A stretch of DNA of 64,000 bases. It comes from JANQJA01 sp047947185. Its GTDB lineage: Bacteria; Pseudomonadota; Gammaproteobacteria; Pseudomonadales; Azotimanducaceae. Shown here in pieces: positions 24,196 through 33,020 of the stretch. Where the stretch lies: the NCBI GenBank assembly GCA_047947185.1, contig CP170502.1, forward strand, positions 4,092,001-4,156,000. Direction: 5' to 3'. The notes beneath the pieces were generated by a model that was given only the letters and a program-made list of their open reading frames with translations, made no database searches and was not told where the DNA came from. Position 1 is the stretch's first letter. Every line of letters begins with the position of its first letter. Both the position numbers and the translations under genes were made by a program.

Positions 24196-25033
24196 CATCC
24201 GAGTTGTCGAGGGGCGCGCGATAGGCAACCAGTGAGGTCCCACGCAGGTGGGTGAGGGGCAGGCGCTGTGACAATTCATTGAGATAACGATAGACATCCC
24301 GCGTTGGGCGTACATGGCGGCCACGGTAATCGTGCCACAGGATAAAGCCGCCTGGTTTGACCATCCGCAGTGCCTTTTCCGAGTCGCTGCGGATATAGGA
24401 ATAGGTGTGGGCGCCGTCAATAAAAATCAGCTCACACCGACCCAGGTAGGGTGACTCGTCGAGCTGTTTACTGTCACCGTAAAGCTGTTCGACCCGGTCT
24501 GCCACGTCTGTACCCTGGTAGAGGAAAGCCGAGTAACGGGATTCAAGCAGGGCTTTTTCCACTGCCAGGTTGCTGTCGCTGCTCTCGCCTGTGTAGGCAG
24601 CCAGTTCATCCGGCGACAGGGTGATGGTCGTGACCTTGCCCTCGCTGTGGGCGTTTTTCGCGAGTATGTAGGTGGTGCGGCCAGTGGCCGTGCCAAACTC
24701 GAACACCTGGCGCGCGTTGCGGGCCAGGCAACCCAGCACCCAGGCTTCCGTGTCAGAGGTGCTGCCAAAAGACCCGGTACCGGCACCCACCAGGGTGGCC
24801 TCGGCGTCCAGCGTGGGGCCCAGTTCAGTCTCACGGAACCTCGCGTCAAAATCCCTGGCCCACCGGCTTTTTAACGGGCCCTTGAAATTGAGCTTGATCG
24901 TTTCATAGCGGCGGCGAAAGTGCAGCGCCAGCAGGAACAGGATAACAATGAACGCCAGTTCGACAAGAATGACGACATGCAGGATGTTCAATAGCGTGGC
25001 TTCTTCTGCAGGCTGAGCGGGGCATGAAAACAC
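24164..25033 (-). CDS. Membrane-anchored class I SAM methyltransferase
   Basis: A 289-aa protein. One N-terminal membrane helix (about 15-41) is followed by a methyltransferase domain: QVFEFGTATGRTTYILAKNA (SAM motif I, near 135), FIDGAHTYSYIRSDSEKAL and KPGGFILWHDYRG, the latter two typical of Methyltransf_24 / O-methyltransferase-like proteins. The start is uncertain: GTG at 25033 is the longest, and a TTG near the membrane segment is possible. It overlaps the convergent glycosyltransferase by 32 bp and follows the next methyltransferase by 41 bp on the same strand. Confidence 0.8.
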   Translation of the reverse strand: MFSCPAQPAEEATLLNILHVVILVELAFIVILFLLALHFRRRYETIKLNFKGPLKSRWARDFDARFRETELGPTLDAEATLVGAGTGSFGSTSDTEAWVLGCLARNARQVFEFGTATGRTTYILAKNAHSEGKVTTITLSPDELAAYTGESSDSNLAVEKALLESRYSAFLYQGTDVADRVEQLYGDSKQLDESPYLGRCELIFIDGAHTYSYIRSDSEKALRMVKPGGFILWHDYRGRHVRPTRDVYRYLNELSQRLPLTHLRGTSLVAYRAPLDNSDVSRTPAPESA

Positions 25034-25074
25034 GTTTCATTTGGGGTCGCAAACACGGCGCTCATGTATCCAGC

Positions 25075-25860
25075 CTACTTGCGGCCAAAGGCAATCAGCG
25101 ACTTGCGCAGGGAAGGAATTGCGTCCTTCAGTGCCGTGCCCACTGACTTCATGCGCTCAATGCCGCTGCGGTAACGGCGTGACTTCAGGAATTGCACCCT
25201 GATGTCCCGGAAACCGGCTTCGGTCAATAGCAGGACCAGTTCAGCCCGGGTGAATTCGCGGTTGTGACGGTCGGGATAATACTCGCGATTCTTGTAGAGA
25301 ATCGGCTCCTCCAGCAGGTAATGCATCCGGTAGTCGTAGGTAATGTTCTTGCCGCGTAGCATGCGACTGCGGTTGCGGAAAGAAGCGACGTTGGGCACGT
25401 CTATCTCAATGAGTCCACCGTCTTTCAGCACCCGCTTCATCTCGAGCAGGGGTGGCAGGTGTGAATGGGTAAAGTGCTCCAGCGCCTGGCAGCAGCTCAG
25501 GGCATCAAAGCTGCCGTCCGGGAATGGCAGGGGGTCTGCCTCCACGTTACAGATCCGGAACGGGATGCCGTGCTGCTGGTAGACAGGGTCATCCTCGCGG
25601 TTGCGCAGGTCTATGGCGTGGGCGTCATGCCCCAGCATTTTCAACAGGGCCAGCAGCAGGCCGTCACCGGCGCCCACGTCCAGCACGCGGGGTGAGTTCC
25701 GGAACGCAAACGCGATGTCGCAAAAGCGGTCAATTGAACCCCGGAAGTTATCTTCCAGGTGCGGATTACCCCGGTCGTAATATTCGCCGCTCGCACGTTT
25801 TTCGAGGGCAAAACGTTTTATCTCTGTCCTTGTCAGGGTGTGGACAGGGCTATTGCTCAT
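25075..25860 (-). CDS. Class I SAM-dependent methyltransferase
   Basis: A 261-aa cytosolic methyltransferase (Methyltransf_11-like). SAM motif I is PRVLDVGAGDGLLLALLKML near residue 58; then DLRNRE (acidic loop), FDALSCCQALEHF (motif IV with LEH) and LKDGGLIEIDVPN. The C-terminus is basic (SRRYRSGIERMK). It is likely transcribed with the downstream membrane-anchored methyltransferase. The family includes sugar and lipid methyltransferases; no specific acceptor can be named. Confidence 0.83.
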   Translation of the reverse strand: MSNSPVHTLTRTEIKRFALEKRASGEYYDRGNPHLEDNFRGSIDRFCDIAFAFRNSPRVLDVGAGDGLLLALLKMLGHDAHAIDLRNREDDPVYQQHGIPFRICNVEADPLPFPDGSFDALSCCQALEHFTHSHLPPLLEMKRVLKDGGLIEIDVPNVASFRNRSRMLRGKNITYDYRMHYLLEEPILYKNREYYPDRHNREFTRAELVLLLTEAGFRDIRVQFLKSRRYRSGIERMKSVGTALKDAIPSLRKSLIAFGRK

Positions 25861-25992
25861 GTATCAACTCAATCTGAAGGGTGGAAAACGGTTCGCGAAA
25901 AGGTTCACTGCACAGCCTGTGGACAGGCTATTCCATACCACTACACGGCGAACTGCGCGATTGTATCCCCGTTGAACACTGTAAATCGAACA

Positions 25993-26118
25993 ATGGACAA
26001 TCAAAAATCGGATTTGAACGGGTTACGCGGCGAAATTGTCCCGCTCCAGATGGCGGTACTTCTTGGCATCTGGGTTGTGGTCACGGGATTTATTGCGCTG
26101 CACCAGCTGATTGGCTAG
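25993..26118 (+). CDS. Possible 41-aa single-span membrane protein
   Basis: A short ORF from the ATG at 25993: a charged N-terminus (MDNQKSDLNGLRGE) followed by one hydrophobic helix (VLLGIWVVVTGFIALHQL). The topology looks like a real small membrane protein, but the ribosome site is poor and there is no family match. It ends against the 3' end of the nitroreductase gene. Confidence 0.3.
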   Translation: MDNQKSDLNGLRGEIVPLQMAVLLGIWVVVTGFIALHQLIG

Positions 26119-26861
26119 TGCCCGCTGGTCTCACTGGGCTCCGGGCGGGGTGGCCCGGCGCTGGTGAAGCGGGTGCCAGGCGGATCAACCGCCCAGGTGG
26201 GGGCGACTTCCCATTGGTCGCCGAACACGCGCTCCCGCATGGGGCGGCGGCGCACCGGGCCGTGATGCCCCACGGGTTTGCCCAGCGTGACGGTGCAGGC
26301 AATAAAAACCTCAGGCGGAATTCCCAGCAGCGATTTGAGCTCAGCGTCCACCGGTGCGTGAAAACCGGTGATCACGCCACCGTAACCCAGCCCCCGCGCT
26401 GCCAGCAGCAGGTTCTGGACCGCCGGGTAGACAGAGGCGCCCTCCATGGGGCTCTGGGCGCGATAGCGAACCAGGCAGGGCAACACCAGCGCCGGTACGC
26501 GGTGAAAGTTATCAACGTAGTGTTCCATGGTGCGCGCCATTCTGGCTTTGGGTGAATCATCCACGGCCCCCGATCCCTTGTCATACTGGTCAGTCTCGCG
26601 CTTGTTGCCCCAGATTCGGCGTGCACCTGCCTGGATTAGGGTTTTGGCCCGGGCGGCCCTGTCTGAATCGGTCAGGACCATAAACCGGAAGGGTTGCCGG
26701 TTGGATCCGCTGGGGGCGCGGGTAGCGGCAAACAGGATGTCCCGCAGGATGGTGTCGGGGATTGGCTCTTCCCGGTAACGGCGAATGGCGCGGGTGGTTG
26801 CCATGCCTTCCAGCAGTCCCAGGGTATCCGGCGCCATGGGCACGTCTGTCATATCAGTCAT
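26115..26861 (-). CDS. Nitroreductase family protein
   Basis: A 248-aa FMN-dependent oxidoreductase. The family start is seen at TTRAIRRYREEPIPDTIL, then ATRAPSGSNRQPFRFMVL (FMN phosphate contacts, PSGSNRQPF), and near the C-terminus GLGYGGVITGF and PPEVFIACTVTLGKP, typical of NfnB-type proteins. It probably reduces nitro, quinone or enone substrates with NAD(P)H. Its start overlaps the end of the SDR gene by 8 bp, so the two form a translationally linked pair. Confidence 0.87.
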   Translation of the reverse strand: MTDMTDVPMAPDTLGLLEGMATTRAIRRYREEPIPDTILRDILFAATRAPSGSNRQPFRFMVLTDSDRAARAKTLIQAGARRIWGNKRETDQYDKGSGAVDDSPKARMARTMEHYVDNFHRVPALVLPCLVRYRAQSPMEGASVYPAVQNLLLAARGLGYGGVITGFHAPVDAELKSLLGIPPEVFIACTVTLGKPVGHHGPVRRRPMRERVFGDQWEVAPTWAVDPPGTRFTSAGPPRPEPSETSGH

Positions 26862-27729
26862 TGTCGGGCCTCTTAATGAAGGGAGCCAGGTCCATCATCA
26901 TGTCCTTACGGACCTCATCGGCAAACACCGCATCATCAGGATGTCCCCAGGTGGAAATGAAGCGCTCGTCGCCCGTGTTGGTACGGTAGCCAAGAAAAAC
27001 CAGCGAGTCCGGCCCAATGGGATGGCGGAACCGGTCGCTGCCGACGTCAATCAGTTCCCGCAGTTTTTCGGATACGAGTACGGGCGGCGCTTCTCCCTGC
27101 CCGGCAAAAGCGAAGAGGGCCATCATGCGTCGCCCCTGCGGATACAGCGAATCCACCCTGGGCTGGGGAAGCTCGGTTGTGGCCATGGGAGTGCTGATTA
27201 TGCCGGGCTGGACCAGAAAGACGTCAACGCCAAAGGTATGCATCTCGGCGGCGAGACACTCGGAAAACGCCTCCAGCGCATGTTTGGAGCTGGCGTAAGC
27301 CGCGGAGGGGCTTGCAGCAATCCTGCCGGCCACGGAACTGATGTTGATGATCTTGCCCCGGCCAGCCTCGCGCATGGCGGGTATGACTGCCTTGCAGCAG
27401 CGCACGACACCCATAAAATTGGTGTTCATGATGGCAGCAAATGTCGCCAGGTCCTCGTCTTCCACCGCGTTGTAGCTGAGGATGCCGGCATTGTTCACAA
27501 GCACGTCCAGGGGGCCGGCCTGGCTGAAGACACGGGTCACTGAGTCCGCATCATCAACATCCATGGCGTGAATATCGACGCTGAGATTTTCCCGGGCCAC
27601 AGCATCGCCCAGGTCTGAATTGTTGGGATTGCGCATGGTGGCAATCACCTGGTGACCGTTGCGGGCCAGGTGAAGTGCGGCGTCATAGCCAATACCCTTG
27701 CTTGTGCCGGTGATCAGTATCCTTGCCAT
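26854..27729 (-). CDS. Short-chain dehydrogenase/reductase (SDR)
   Basis: A 291-aa classical SDR. The cofactor site ILITGTSKGIGYDAAL (TGxxxGIG) is at residues 4-19, NNAG near 87, catalytic Ser in INISSVAG near 136, and YASSKHA (YxxxK) near 150. Asp/Asn residues after strand 2 leave NAD versus NADP open. It is the upstream gene of a pair with the nitroreductase and is divergent from a Baeyer-Villiger-type monooxygenase, consistent with a role in alcohol/ketone interconversion (inference). Confidence 0.87.
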   Translation of the reverse strand: MARILITGTSKGIGYDAALHLARNGHQVIATMRNPNNSDLGDAVARENLSVDIHAMDVDDADSVTRVFSQAGPLDVLVNNAGILSYNAVEDEDLATFAAIMNTNFMGVVRCCKAVIPAMREAGRGKIINISSVAGRIAASPSAAYASSKHALEAFSECLAAEMHTFGVDVFLVQPGIISTPMATTELPQPRVDSLYPQGRRMMALFAFAGQGEAPPVLVSEKLRELIDVGSDRFRHPIGPDSLVFLGYRTNTGDERFISTWGHPDDAVFADEVRKDMMMDLAPFIKRPDND

Positions 27730-27889
27730 AGCGGTTTCTTCTTGTTTACAGGAGTGACTGAGGATAGATGATCGGCGCCTGGGCTGCCATGCCGGGTTTT
27801 GATGTGGACCCGAGTTGACGCTGCGGCGGATTGCTGGTTTATTCGAGAACTGTTATCACACAACAACACCTCTGGTGGGGAAAGGCGTT

Positions 27890-29737
27890 ATGTCTGTCCG
27901 AACAGATCCGGCTACCGGCCGAAAAATCTTTAACACCCGGGCCGCAGTGGCCAGTGACAAGATCACGGGTAAAGGGTATGGCACGATTGCCGACGAGTCG
28001 CTGAAGACCCTGCCGCCTGCACCGCCCGGTGCCGTTTTCAACGCGGAAGAACAGGCAAAGTACCGTGCCTTCAAGGAAGCCCGCCTGGGCGCGGCCGACT
28101 ACATGGCCATGGAAGGTGAGTTCAGCAAGTACCTGGAAGACGTCTACTCGGCAGCACCGGTGCCGCGCGAGGCGCTGGATGACGAATGTGAAATTGTTGT
28201 GGTGGGCGCAGGTTTTGCCGGGCTCCTGCTCTGGTACAAACTGCGCGCCGCCGGATTTGAGGATGTCCGATTCTGCGAGAAGGGCGGTGACGTGGGTGGC
28301 ACCTGGTACTGGAATCGTTACCCCGGTATTGCCTGTGACGTCGAAGCCTACAGTTACCTGCCGCTGCTGGAGGAAATGGGTTATATCCCCACCATGAAGT
28401 TTGCCTCGGGTTTCGAGATCATGGAGTACTGCCAGCGCATGGCAGAAAAGTTTGGTTTCTACGACCACTGCCTGTTTCACACGACTGTCGAGGCGACCAA
28501 CTGGGATGAAGCCAGCGGCCGCTGGACAGTGGTCACCGATCGCGGTGATGCCATGCGGGCACGGTATGTGATTCTTGCCAATGGCATTCTTACCACACCA
28601 AAACTGGCGCGTATCAAGGGTATGGAACGTTTTGCCGGGGAGGCCTTTCACACGTCGCGCTGGAACTACGATGTGGACCTGAACGGCAAACGGGTGGGCA
28701 TTATAGGCACAGGTGCAACTGCCGTGCAGGTCATCCCGGAGCTGGCAAAAATTGTCGGGGAACTGTACGTCTTCCAAAGGACGCCATCTTCCATAGACGT
28801 GCGCGACCAGCGTGAAACGACCCAGGAGGAAATTGACACCTGGTCCAGGGAGCCCGGCTGGGCCCGCGCCCGGCGGGCACGTTTCGCAAAAATCTCAGCC
28901 GGGCGCACCGCAATGAAAGCCAACGATGATTACCTGGCGGGCAAGGTGCCTGATTTTAAGGAGCGCAAGACATACGACCGTGAGCTGACCATGGAAGAGC
29001 TGGTGCAGAAACAGCTTGATACCAATTTCCGTATCATGGAGCAGATCCGGGCGCGGGTTGATGCCATCGTCAGGGATCCAAAAACGGCTGAGGCGCTAAA
29101 ACCCTGGTATCCCTACGGCTGCAAGCGGCCAACCTTTCACGATGAATACCTGCCTACCTTCAACCTGCCTCATGTCACCCTGGTGGATACGGCGCCGCGG
29201 GGCGTCACGGAAATCAACGAGCGCGGGGTGGTGCATGACGGTCAGGAATATCCGTTGGACGTGCTGATCTACGCGACCGGCTTCCAGTGGATGGCAACGT
29301 CCACGTTCAACATGATCAGGGGGCGCGGTGGTATTACGCTGAATGAAAAGTGGCAATCTGAGGGCACCCGGACTTTCCTTGGTATACACAGTCACGGCTT
29401 CCCCAACCTGTTTATCGTGTCCGGACCCCAGGGGGGTGGCGGCAGCTTCAATTTTACCAATGCCATTGAAGAGCACGCGGACTATATCGTCTGGATGCTG
29501 GAAACCATGCGAGAACGTGGTGCGGGGACCGTGGACGTGCGCAGTGAAGACGAAGTCGCCTACGCGGAGCACTGTCGGCAGGCGGATGTCGCGACGGCAC
29601 CGTTGCGCGACTGCGTTTCCTACTACAACGGGCACGGCGAAGCCGAACCCGGTAGCCTGGCCTATTACGGGGGCGGTCAGTGGCACAAATACCGGACGCG
29701 GGCCCAGCAGACGCTGGCGCCCTACCTGTTTGACTGA
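27890..29737 (+). CDS. Flavin-containing monooxygenase, Baeyer-Villiger type (615 aa)
   Basis: A long-form class B flavin monooxygenase. The FAD site EIVVVGAGFAGLLLWYKL follows an N-terminal extension of about 100 residues, GGTWYWNRYPG is present, the BVMO fingerprint region reads FAGEAFHTSRWNYD (the usual W[PD] is WN here), then the NADPH site RVGIIGTGATAVQVIP and the LIYATGF motif. It should convert ketones to esters or lactones using NADPH and O2. The ATG at 27890 (AAAGG upstream) was preferred over an open frame 25 codons longer. The 487-aa monooxygenase and the esterase downstream fit one ketone-degradation theme. Confidence 0.87.
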   Translation: MSVRTDPATGRKIFNTRAAVASDKITGKGYGTIADESLKTLPPAPPGAVFNAEEQAKYRAFKEARLGAADYMAMEGEFSKYLEDVYSAAPVPREALDDECEIVVVGAGFAGLLLWYKLRAAGFEDVRFCEKGGDVGGTWYWNRYPGIACDVEAYSYLPLLEEMGYIPTMKFASGFEIMEYCQRMAEKFGFYDHCLFHTTVEATNWDEASGRWTVVTDRGDAMRARYVILANGILTTPKLARIKGMERFAGEAFHTSRWNYDVDLNGKRVGIIGTGATAVQVIPELAKIVGELYVFQRTPSSIDVRDQRETTQEEIDTWSREPGWARARRARFAKISAGRTAMKANDDYLAGKVPDFKERKTYDRELTMEELVQKQLDTNFRIMEQIRARVDAIVRDPKTAEALKPWYPYGCKRPTFHDEYLPTFNLPHVTLVDTAPRGVTEINERGVVHDGQEYPLDVLIYATGFQWMATSTFNMIRGRGGITLNEKWQSEGTRTFLGIHSHGFPNLFIVSGPQGGGGSFNFTNAIEEHADYIVWMLETMRERGAGTVDVRSEDEVAYAEHCRQADVATAPLRDCVSYYNGHGEAEPGSLAYYGGGQWHKYRTRAQQTLAPYLFD

Positions 29738-29746
29738 CCGGGTTGA

Positions 29747-31210
29747 TCAGGCGTACTTGAACTCTTCGCCTTCCAGGTCAATCTGCGGAATATCCGTCTT
29801 CTCTGCCCAGTAGTCCTGGGTGTGCTGCCACTCGGGCTTGTCGCCACGCCTGGGCATCAGGTGCATGGAACGCTGCAGGTAATTGGGATTGAAGTTCTCT
29901 GAATCAATCCAGCCAAGCTTTGGCATGTCTTTATCCTGGGGGCGAAGCACGGGAACAACGGATCGGACACCCTTTTTGTCCATGTGGTTGAGTAATCGGC
30001 ATACGAAATCTCCAATCAGATCAACCCGCAAGGTCCAACTGGCACGGAAATAGCCGAAGACCCAGACCATGTTTGGCACCCCGGTAAACATCATACCGCG
30101 ATAGGTGACCGTGTCGGCGAAGTCGACGTGTTTGCCGTCCACGCTGAAGTCGATATCACCCAGCACACACAGGTTAAAGCCGGTTGCCGTGATAACTATG
30201 TCGGCCTCCAGTTCTTCACCCGATTTGGTGACTACCCCCTTTTCGCTGAAATGGTCAATCTCGTCGGTGACCATACTGGCCTTGCCAGCTTTGATCCCTT
30301 TAAAAATGTCGCCGTCGGGTACAAAGGCAATCCGCTGCTGCCAGGGCCGATAGCGCGGCGTAAAGTGTTTCTCGACATAATCCTCGGGCAGGAACATTTT
30401 TACCATGCCCAGCAGTTCTTCCCTGACAACCTCAGGTTCTTCGGCGGCACGCCGCGTGAACTCTGCCTGGTTAAACAGGATCTCCCGGCGGACAATCTCG
30501 TGAATCCACTCCTCCGGAATCTCCAGCTTGCGCAGCAGCTCGGCGGTCACGTTCTCGTTGCGGCCGGGAATGAAGTAGGTGGGGGAGCGCTGCAGCACCG
30601 TGACATGTTTGCAGTCCGGCGCTATGGCGGGCACCACGGTTGCAGTGGTCGCGCCGGAGCCGATGACCAGTACCTCTTTATCCTTGTAATCCAGGTCCTC
30701 AGGCCAGGTCTGTGGATGGACAATCCTGCCCTTGAAGTTTTCCATCCCTTCCCAATCCGGGGTATACCCCTCAGCGTGGCGATAATATCCCTGGCACATC
30801 CAGAGAAAATTGCCCGTGAACCTGATGGTTTCACCGGTGTCCTTGCGCTTGCCGTCAATGGTCCACAGCTTCTCTTCACTGGACCAGCTTGCCTTTTCAA
30901 TCCAGTGGTTATAGCGGATGTGCTCATCGAGGTGGTTTTCCTCAATCACCTCTCCCATGTATTTCAGGATCTCCTCAGCCGAGGCGATGGGGGCACCTGT
31001 CCAGGGCTTGAAGCGGTAGCCAAAGGTATACAGATCACTGTCCGAACGTATGCCGGGGTAGCGATGCATCCACCAGGTGCCGCCAAAAGACTCAAGCCCC
31101 TCGAGGATGACAAAACGCTTGTCCGGACATTGCTGTTGAAGGTGGTAGCCGGCCCCGACACCGGATATTCCCGCACCCACGATCAGTACGTCAAAATGCT
31201 CACTATTCAC
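29747..31210 (-). CDS. Flavin-containing monooxygenase, Baeyer-Villiger type (487 aa, EtaA-like)
   Basis: A short-form BVMO. The FAD motif DVLIVGAGISGVGAGYHL starts at residue 7, GGTWWMHRYPGIRSDSDLYTFGY follows in two parts, the exact fingerprint FKGRIVHPQTWP is near 165, the NADPH motif EVLVIGSGATTATVVP near 184, and ITATGFNL near 338. The length and layout resemble actinobacterial EtaA/MymA-type enzymes. It is convergent with the 615-aa monooxygenase and followed (by strand) by a carboxylesterase gene that could cut its ester products. Confidence 0.88.
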   Translation of the reverse strand: MNSEHFDVLIVGAGISGVGAGYHLQQQCPDKRFVILEGLESFGGTWWMHRYPGIRSDSDLYTFGYRFKPWTGAPIASAEEILKYMGEVIEENHLDEHIRYNHWIEKASWSSEEKLWTIDGKRKDTGETIRFTGNFLWMCQGYYRHAEGYTPDWEGMENFKGRIVHPQTWPEDLDYKDKEVLVIGSGATTATVVPAIAPDCKHVTVLQRSPTYFIPGRNENVTAELLRKLEIPEEWIHEIVRREILFNQAEFTRRAAEEPEVVREELLGMVKMFLPEDYVEKHFTPRYRPWQQRIAFVPDGDIFKGIKAGKASMVTDEIDHFSEKGVVTKSGEELEADIVITATGFNLCVLGDIDFSVDGKHVDFADTVTYRGMMFTGVPNMVWVFGYFRASWTLRVDLIGDFVCRLLNHMDKKGVRSVVPVLRPQDKDMPKLGWIDSENFNPNYLQRSMHLMPRRGDKPEWQHTQDYWAEKTDIPQIDLEGEEFKYA

Positions 31211-31322
31211 GCTGTTTATCCTTCACTAATTCAAATACTGTCTTTCGAAATACCCCCGACTGTACCGGCGCAGGTTTTTCAGGACATGATCTGGATCAAA
31301 CGATGTGAAGGTTGGGGCCGGG

Positions 31323-32897
31323 TCACGAGTGCTGTGCCAGGCTCGCGATGGCCTCAAGTTCGCGGTCAATGCCTTTCATTACAAGGTCGTACTCACGCGC
31401 ACGTGTACACGGGGTCATCCCGATTCGGTCACCCAACTCCATCAGTTCGTCGGCGTTGCTGTCATAGGTTTTCCATTCGGGCAGATCCGGGCTGTTGGGA
31501 TTGCCGGTCGCGGCAAAGTTGACCCAGTACTGCATCATCCGGCTGGATAACCACAAGTCCGATGCCCGCGACAGTGGTGACAGCATGTCTGTACCAAACA
31601 CGTAGCCAATCTCCATGGCGTGGAATGCACCCAGGGCACCTTTGTCATCGCCGGGTGGTGTTTGTGTAAAGTAGTAGGGGTAGCAGGGCTTGCCCTGTTC
31701 AGCCAGTGCCTGGGCAACCGCGCGGGTCGGCGCGCCAAACAGCGAATCGCCACACATCAGTTTGGATGAGTGCACCATCTCCTCGGTTGTTGTGGCCGGA
31801 TACAGCGCCAGTGCAGCATCCGCATCCCCGGCGAAGAAGCGGCGGAACTCCTCGTTATAGGTGACAATGTCCGGGCACAGTTTCATTTGCACCATGGGCG
31901 CTCCCCAGTAGAGGGCTGAGCCCTCAAATGCGTTGCTGCCAATCATCAGCGGGATGTTGTTGTGGGCGCCCCGCCTGATCCGGGTAACGGGGTTTTCGAC
32001 CTGGCAGTAACCATCAATGATGACACCCGGCATGGGGAAGTTGGCGGTCAGGCTGATGATGTCGTCGCTGCTGACCTTGCGCATGGCCTGCAGCTGACCG
32101 GGTCCCGCGGGGCAGCCCAGGACCTCACCCAGCATGACACCTGTCTGCTCGGCACTGATGGGTACTACGCCCGGTTTGTCGAGCAGTTGGGTTGCCTGGG
32201 CACCGACGCCGCTCTGGGCGATGGCACGGTGTACAAGGCCCTGGCAAAGCGGGGACGTCATCATGGCGCAGGTAGAGTGGCCCCCGGCACTTTCACCAAA
32301 CACGGTGACATTGCCCGGGTCGCCGCCAAATTCCCCGATATTGCGCTGAACCCACTGGAGGGCGGCTACTGTATCAAGCAGTCCCTGGTTGCCGCGACAC
32401 CCTTCCCTGGTCAGTTCGGGATGGGAGACAAAACCGAGCGGGCCGAGCCGGTAGTTGATGGTCACGAGCACCACACCTTTTGCCGCGAGTTCCTCACCCG
32501 GGTAGCCACTCCCGGTTCCGAAGCGATGGGCGCCACCATGAATCCAGAACAAAACCGGCATGGGGCTCGCCGGCGCCAGCGAGGGAGTAAACACGTTCAG
32601 GTAGAGGCAGTCTTCGCTGTACTCGAAGGTCTGCAGCGGTGGTTCATAACCCAGTGCCCTGCTGATGGCATCACGGAAACCACCTTCACCAACAACAAGT
32701 TGCGGGCAACCCGGACCGGTGGCCGTTGCGTCCCTGACGCCTTCCCAGGCTGCCGGTGGCTGTGGTTCCCGCCAGCGAAACTCCCCCACCGGCGGGGCGG
32801 CGTAGGGAATGCCGCCAAAAAAGTGGATGGACTCGCCGTCTTTGCTGGTCAGGTTGCTGCCAGCAAGGCTGCCCGTATCAATGGTGACTTCACTCAT
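31323..32897 (-). CDS. Type B carboxylesterase/lipase
   Basis: A 524-aa alpha/beta hydrolase of the carboxylesterase B family. The oxyanion-hole motif is FWIHGGAHRFGTG (near 122), the nucleophile elbow FGESAGGHSTC (Ser near 205), with downstream acid and His regions (SNAFEGSAL; ALGAFHAMEIGYVFG). There is no signal peptide, so it is cytoplasmic. The ATG at 32897 has GAGG upstream; an in-frame TTG five codons earlier was rejected. It lies upstream of, and on the same strand as, the 487-aa monooxygenase, an order consistent with ketone to ester to alcohol plus acid. Confidence 0.88.
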   Translation of the reverse strand: MSEVTIDTGSLAGSNLTSKDGESIHFFGGIPYAAPPVGEFRWREPQPPAAWEGVRDATATGPGCPQLVVGEGGFRDAISRALGYEPPLQTFEYSEDCLYLNVFTPSLAPASPMPVLFWIHGGAHRFGTGSGYPGEELAAKGVVLVTINYRLGPLGFVSHPELTREGCRGNQGLLDTVAALQWVQRNIGEFGGDPGNVTVFGESAGGHSTCAMMTSPLCQGLVHRAIAQSGVGAQATQLLDKPGVVPISAEQTGVMLGEVLGCPAGPGQLQAMRKVSSDDIISLTANFPMPGVIIDGYCQVENPVTRIRRGAHNNIPLMIGSNAFEGSALYWGAPMVQMKLCPDIVTYNEEFRRFFAGDADAALALYPATTTEEMVHSSKLMCGDSLFGAPTRAVAQALAEQGKPCYPYYFTQTPPGDDKGALGAFHAMEIGYVFGTDMLSPLSRASDLWLSSRMMQYWVNFAATGNPNSPDLPEWKTYDSNADELMELGDRIGMTPCTRAREYDLVMKGIDRELEAIASLAQHS

Positions 32898-33020
32898 GGT
32901 CCTCGCCCTCAATTACGCAAAATTACCGAAATCAATACTGTTGTAACGGAAGCGTAACATAGCGCCGATAGCATGATTTCCAGGTTTGGATAACACCACA
33001 GCGTGTGGGACCAGGGAGAC

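Noticed and set aside
27839..28777. Long minus-strand ORF opposite the 615-aa monooxygenase
   Set aside because: An antisense shadow of a clear BVMO gene; its composition is unlike a real protein and it has no motif.
32898..33020. A PEP-type upstream site before the RCC1-repeat gene
   Set aside because: TGTAA is present, but the second half does not match TCGACA, and the nearest GG/GC pair has 11-bp rather than 10-bp spacing.
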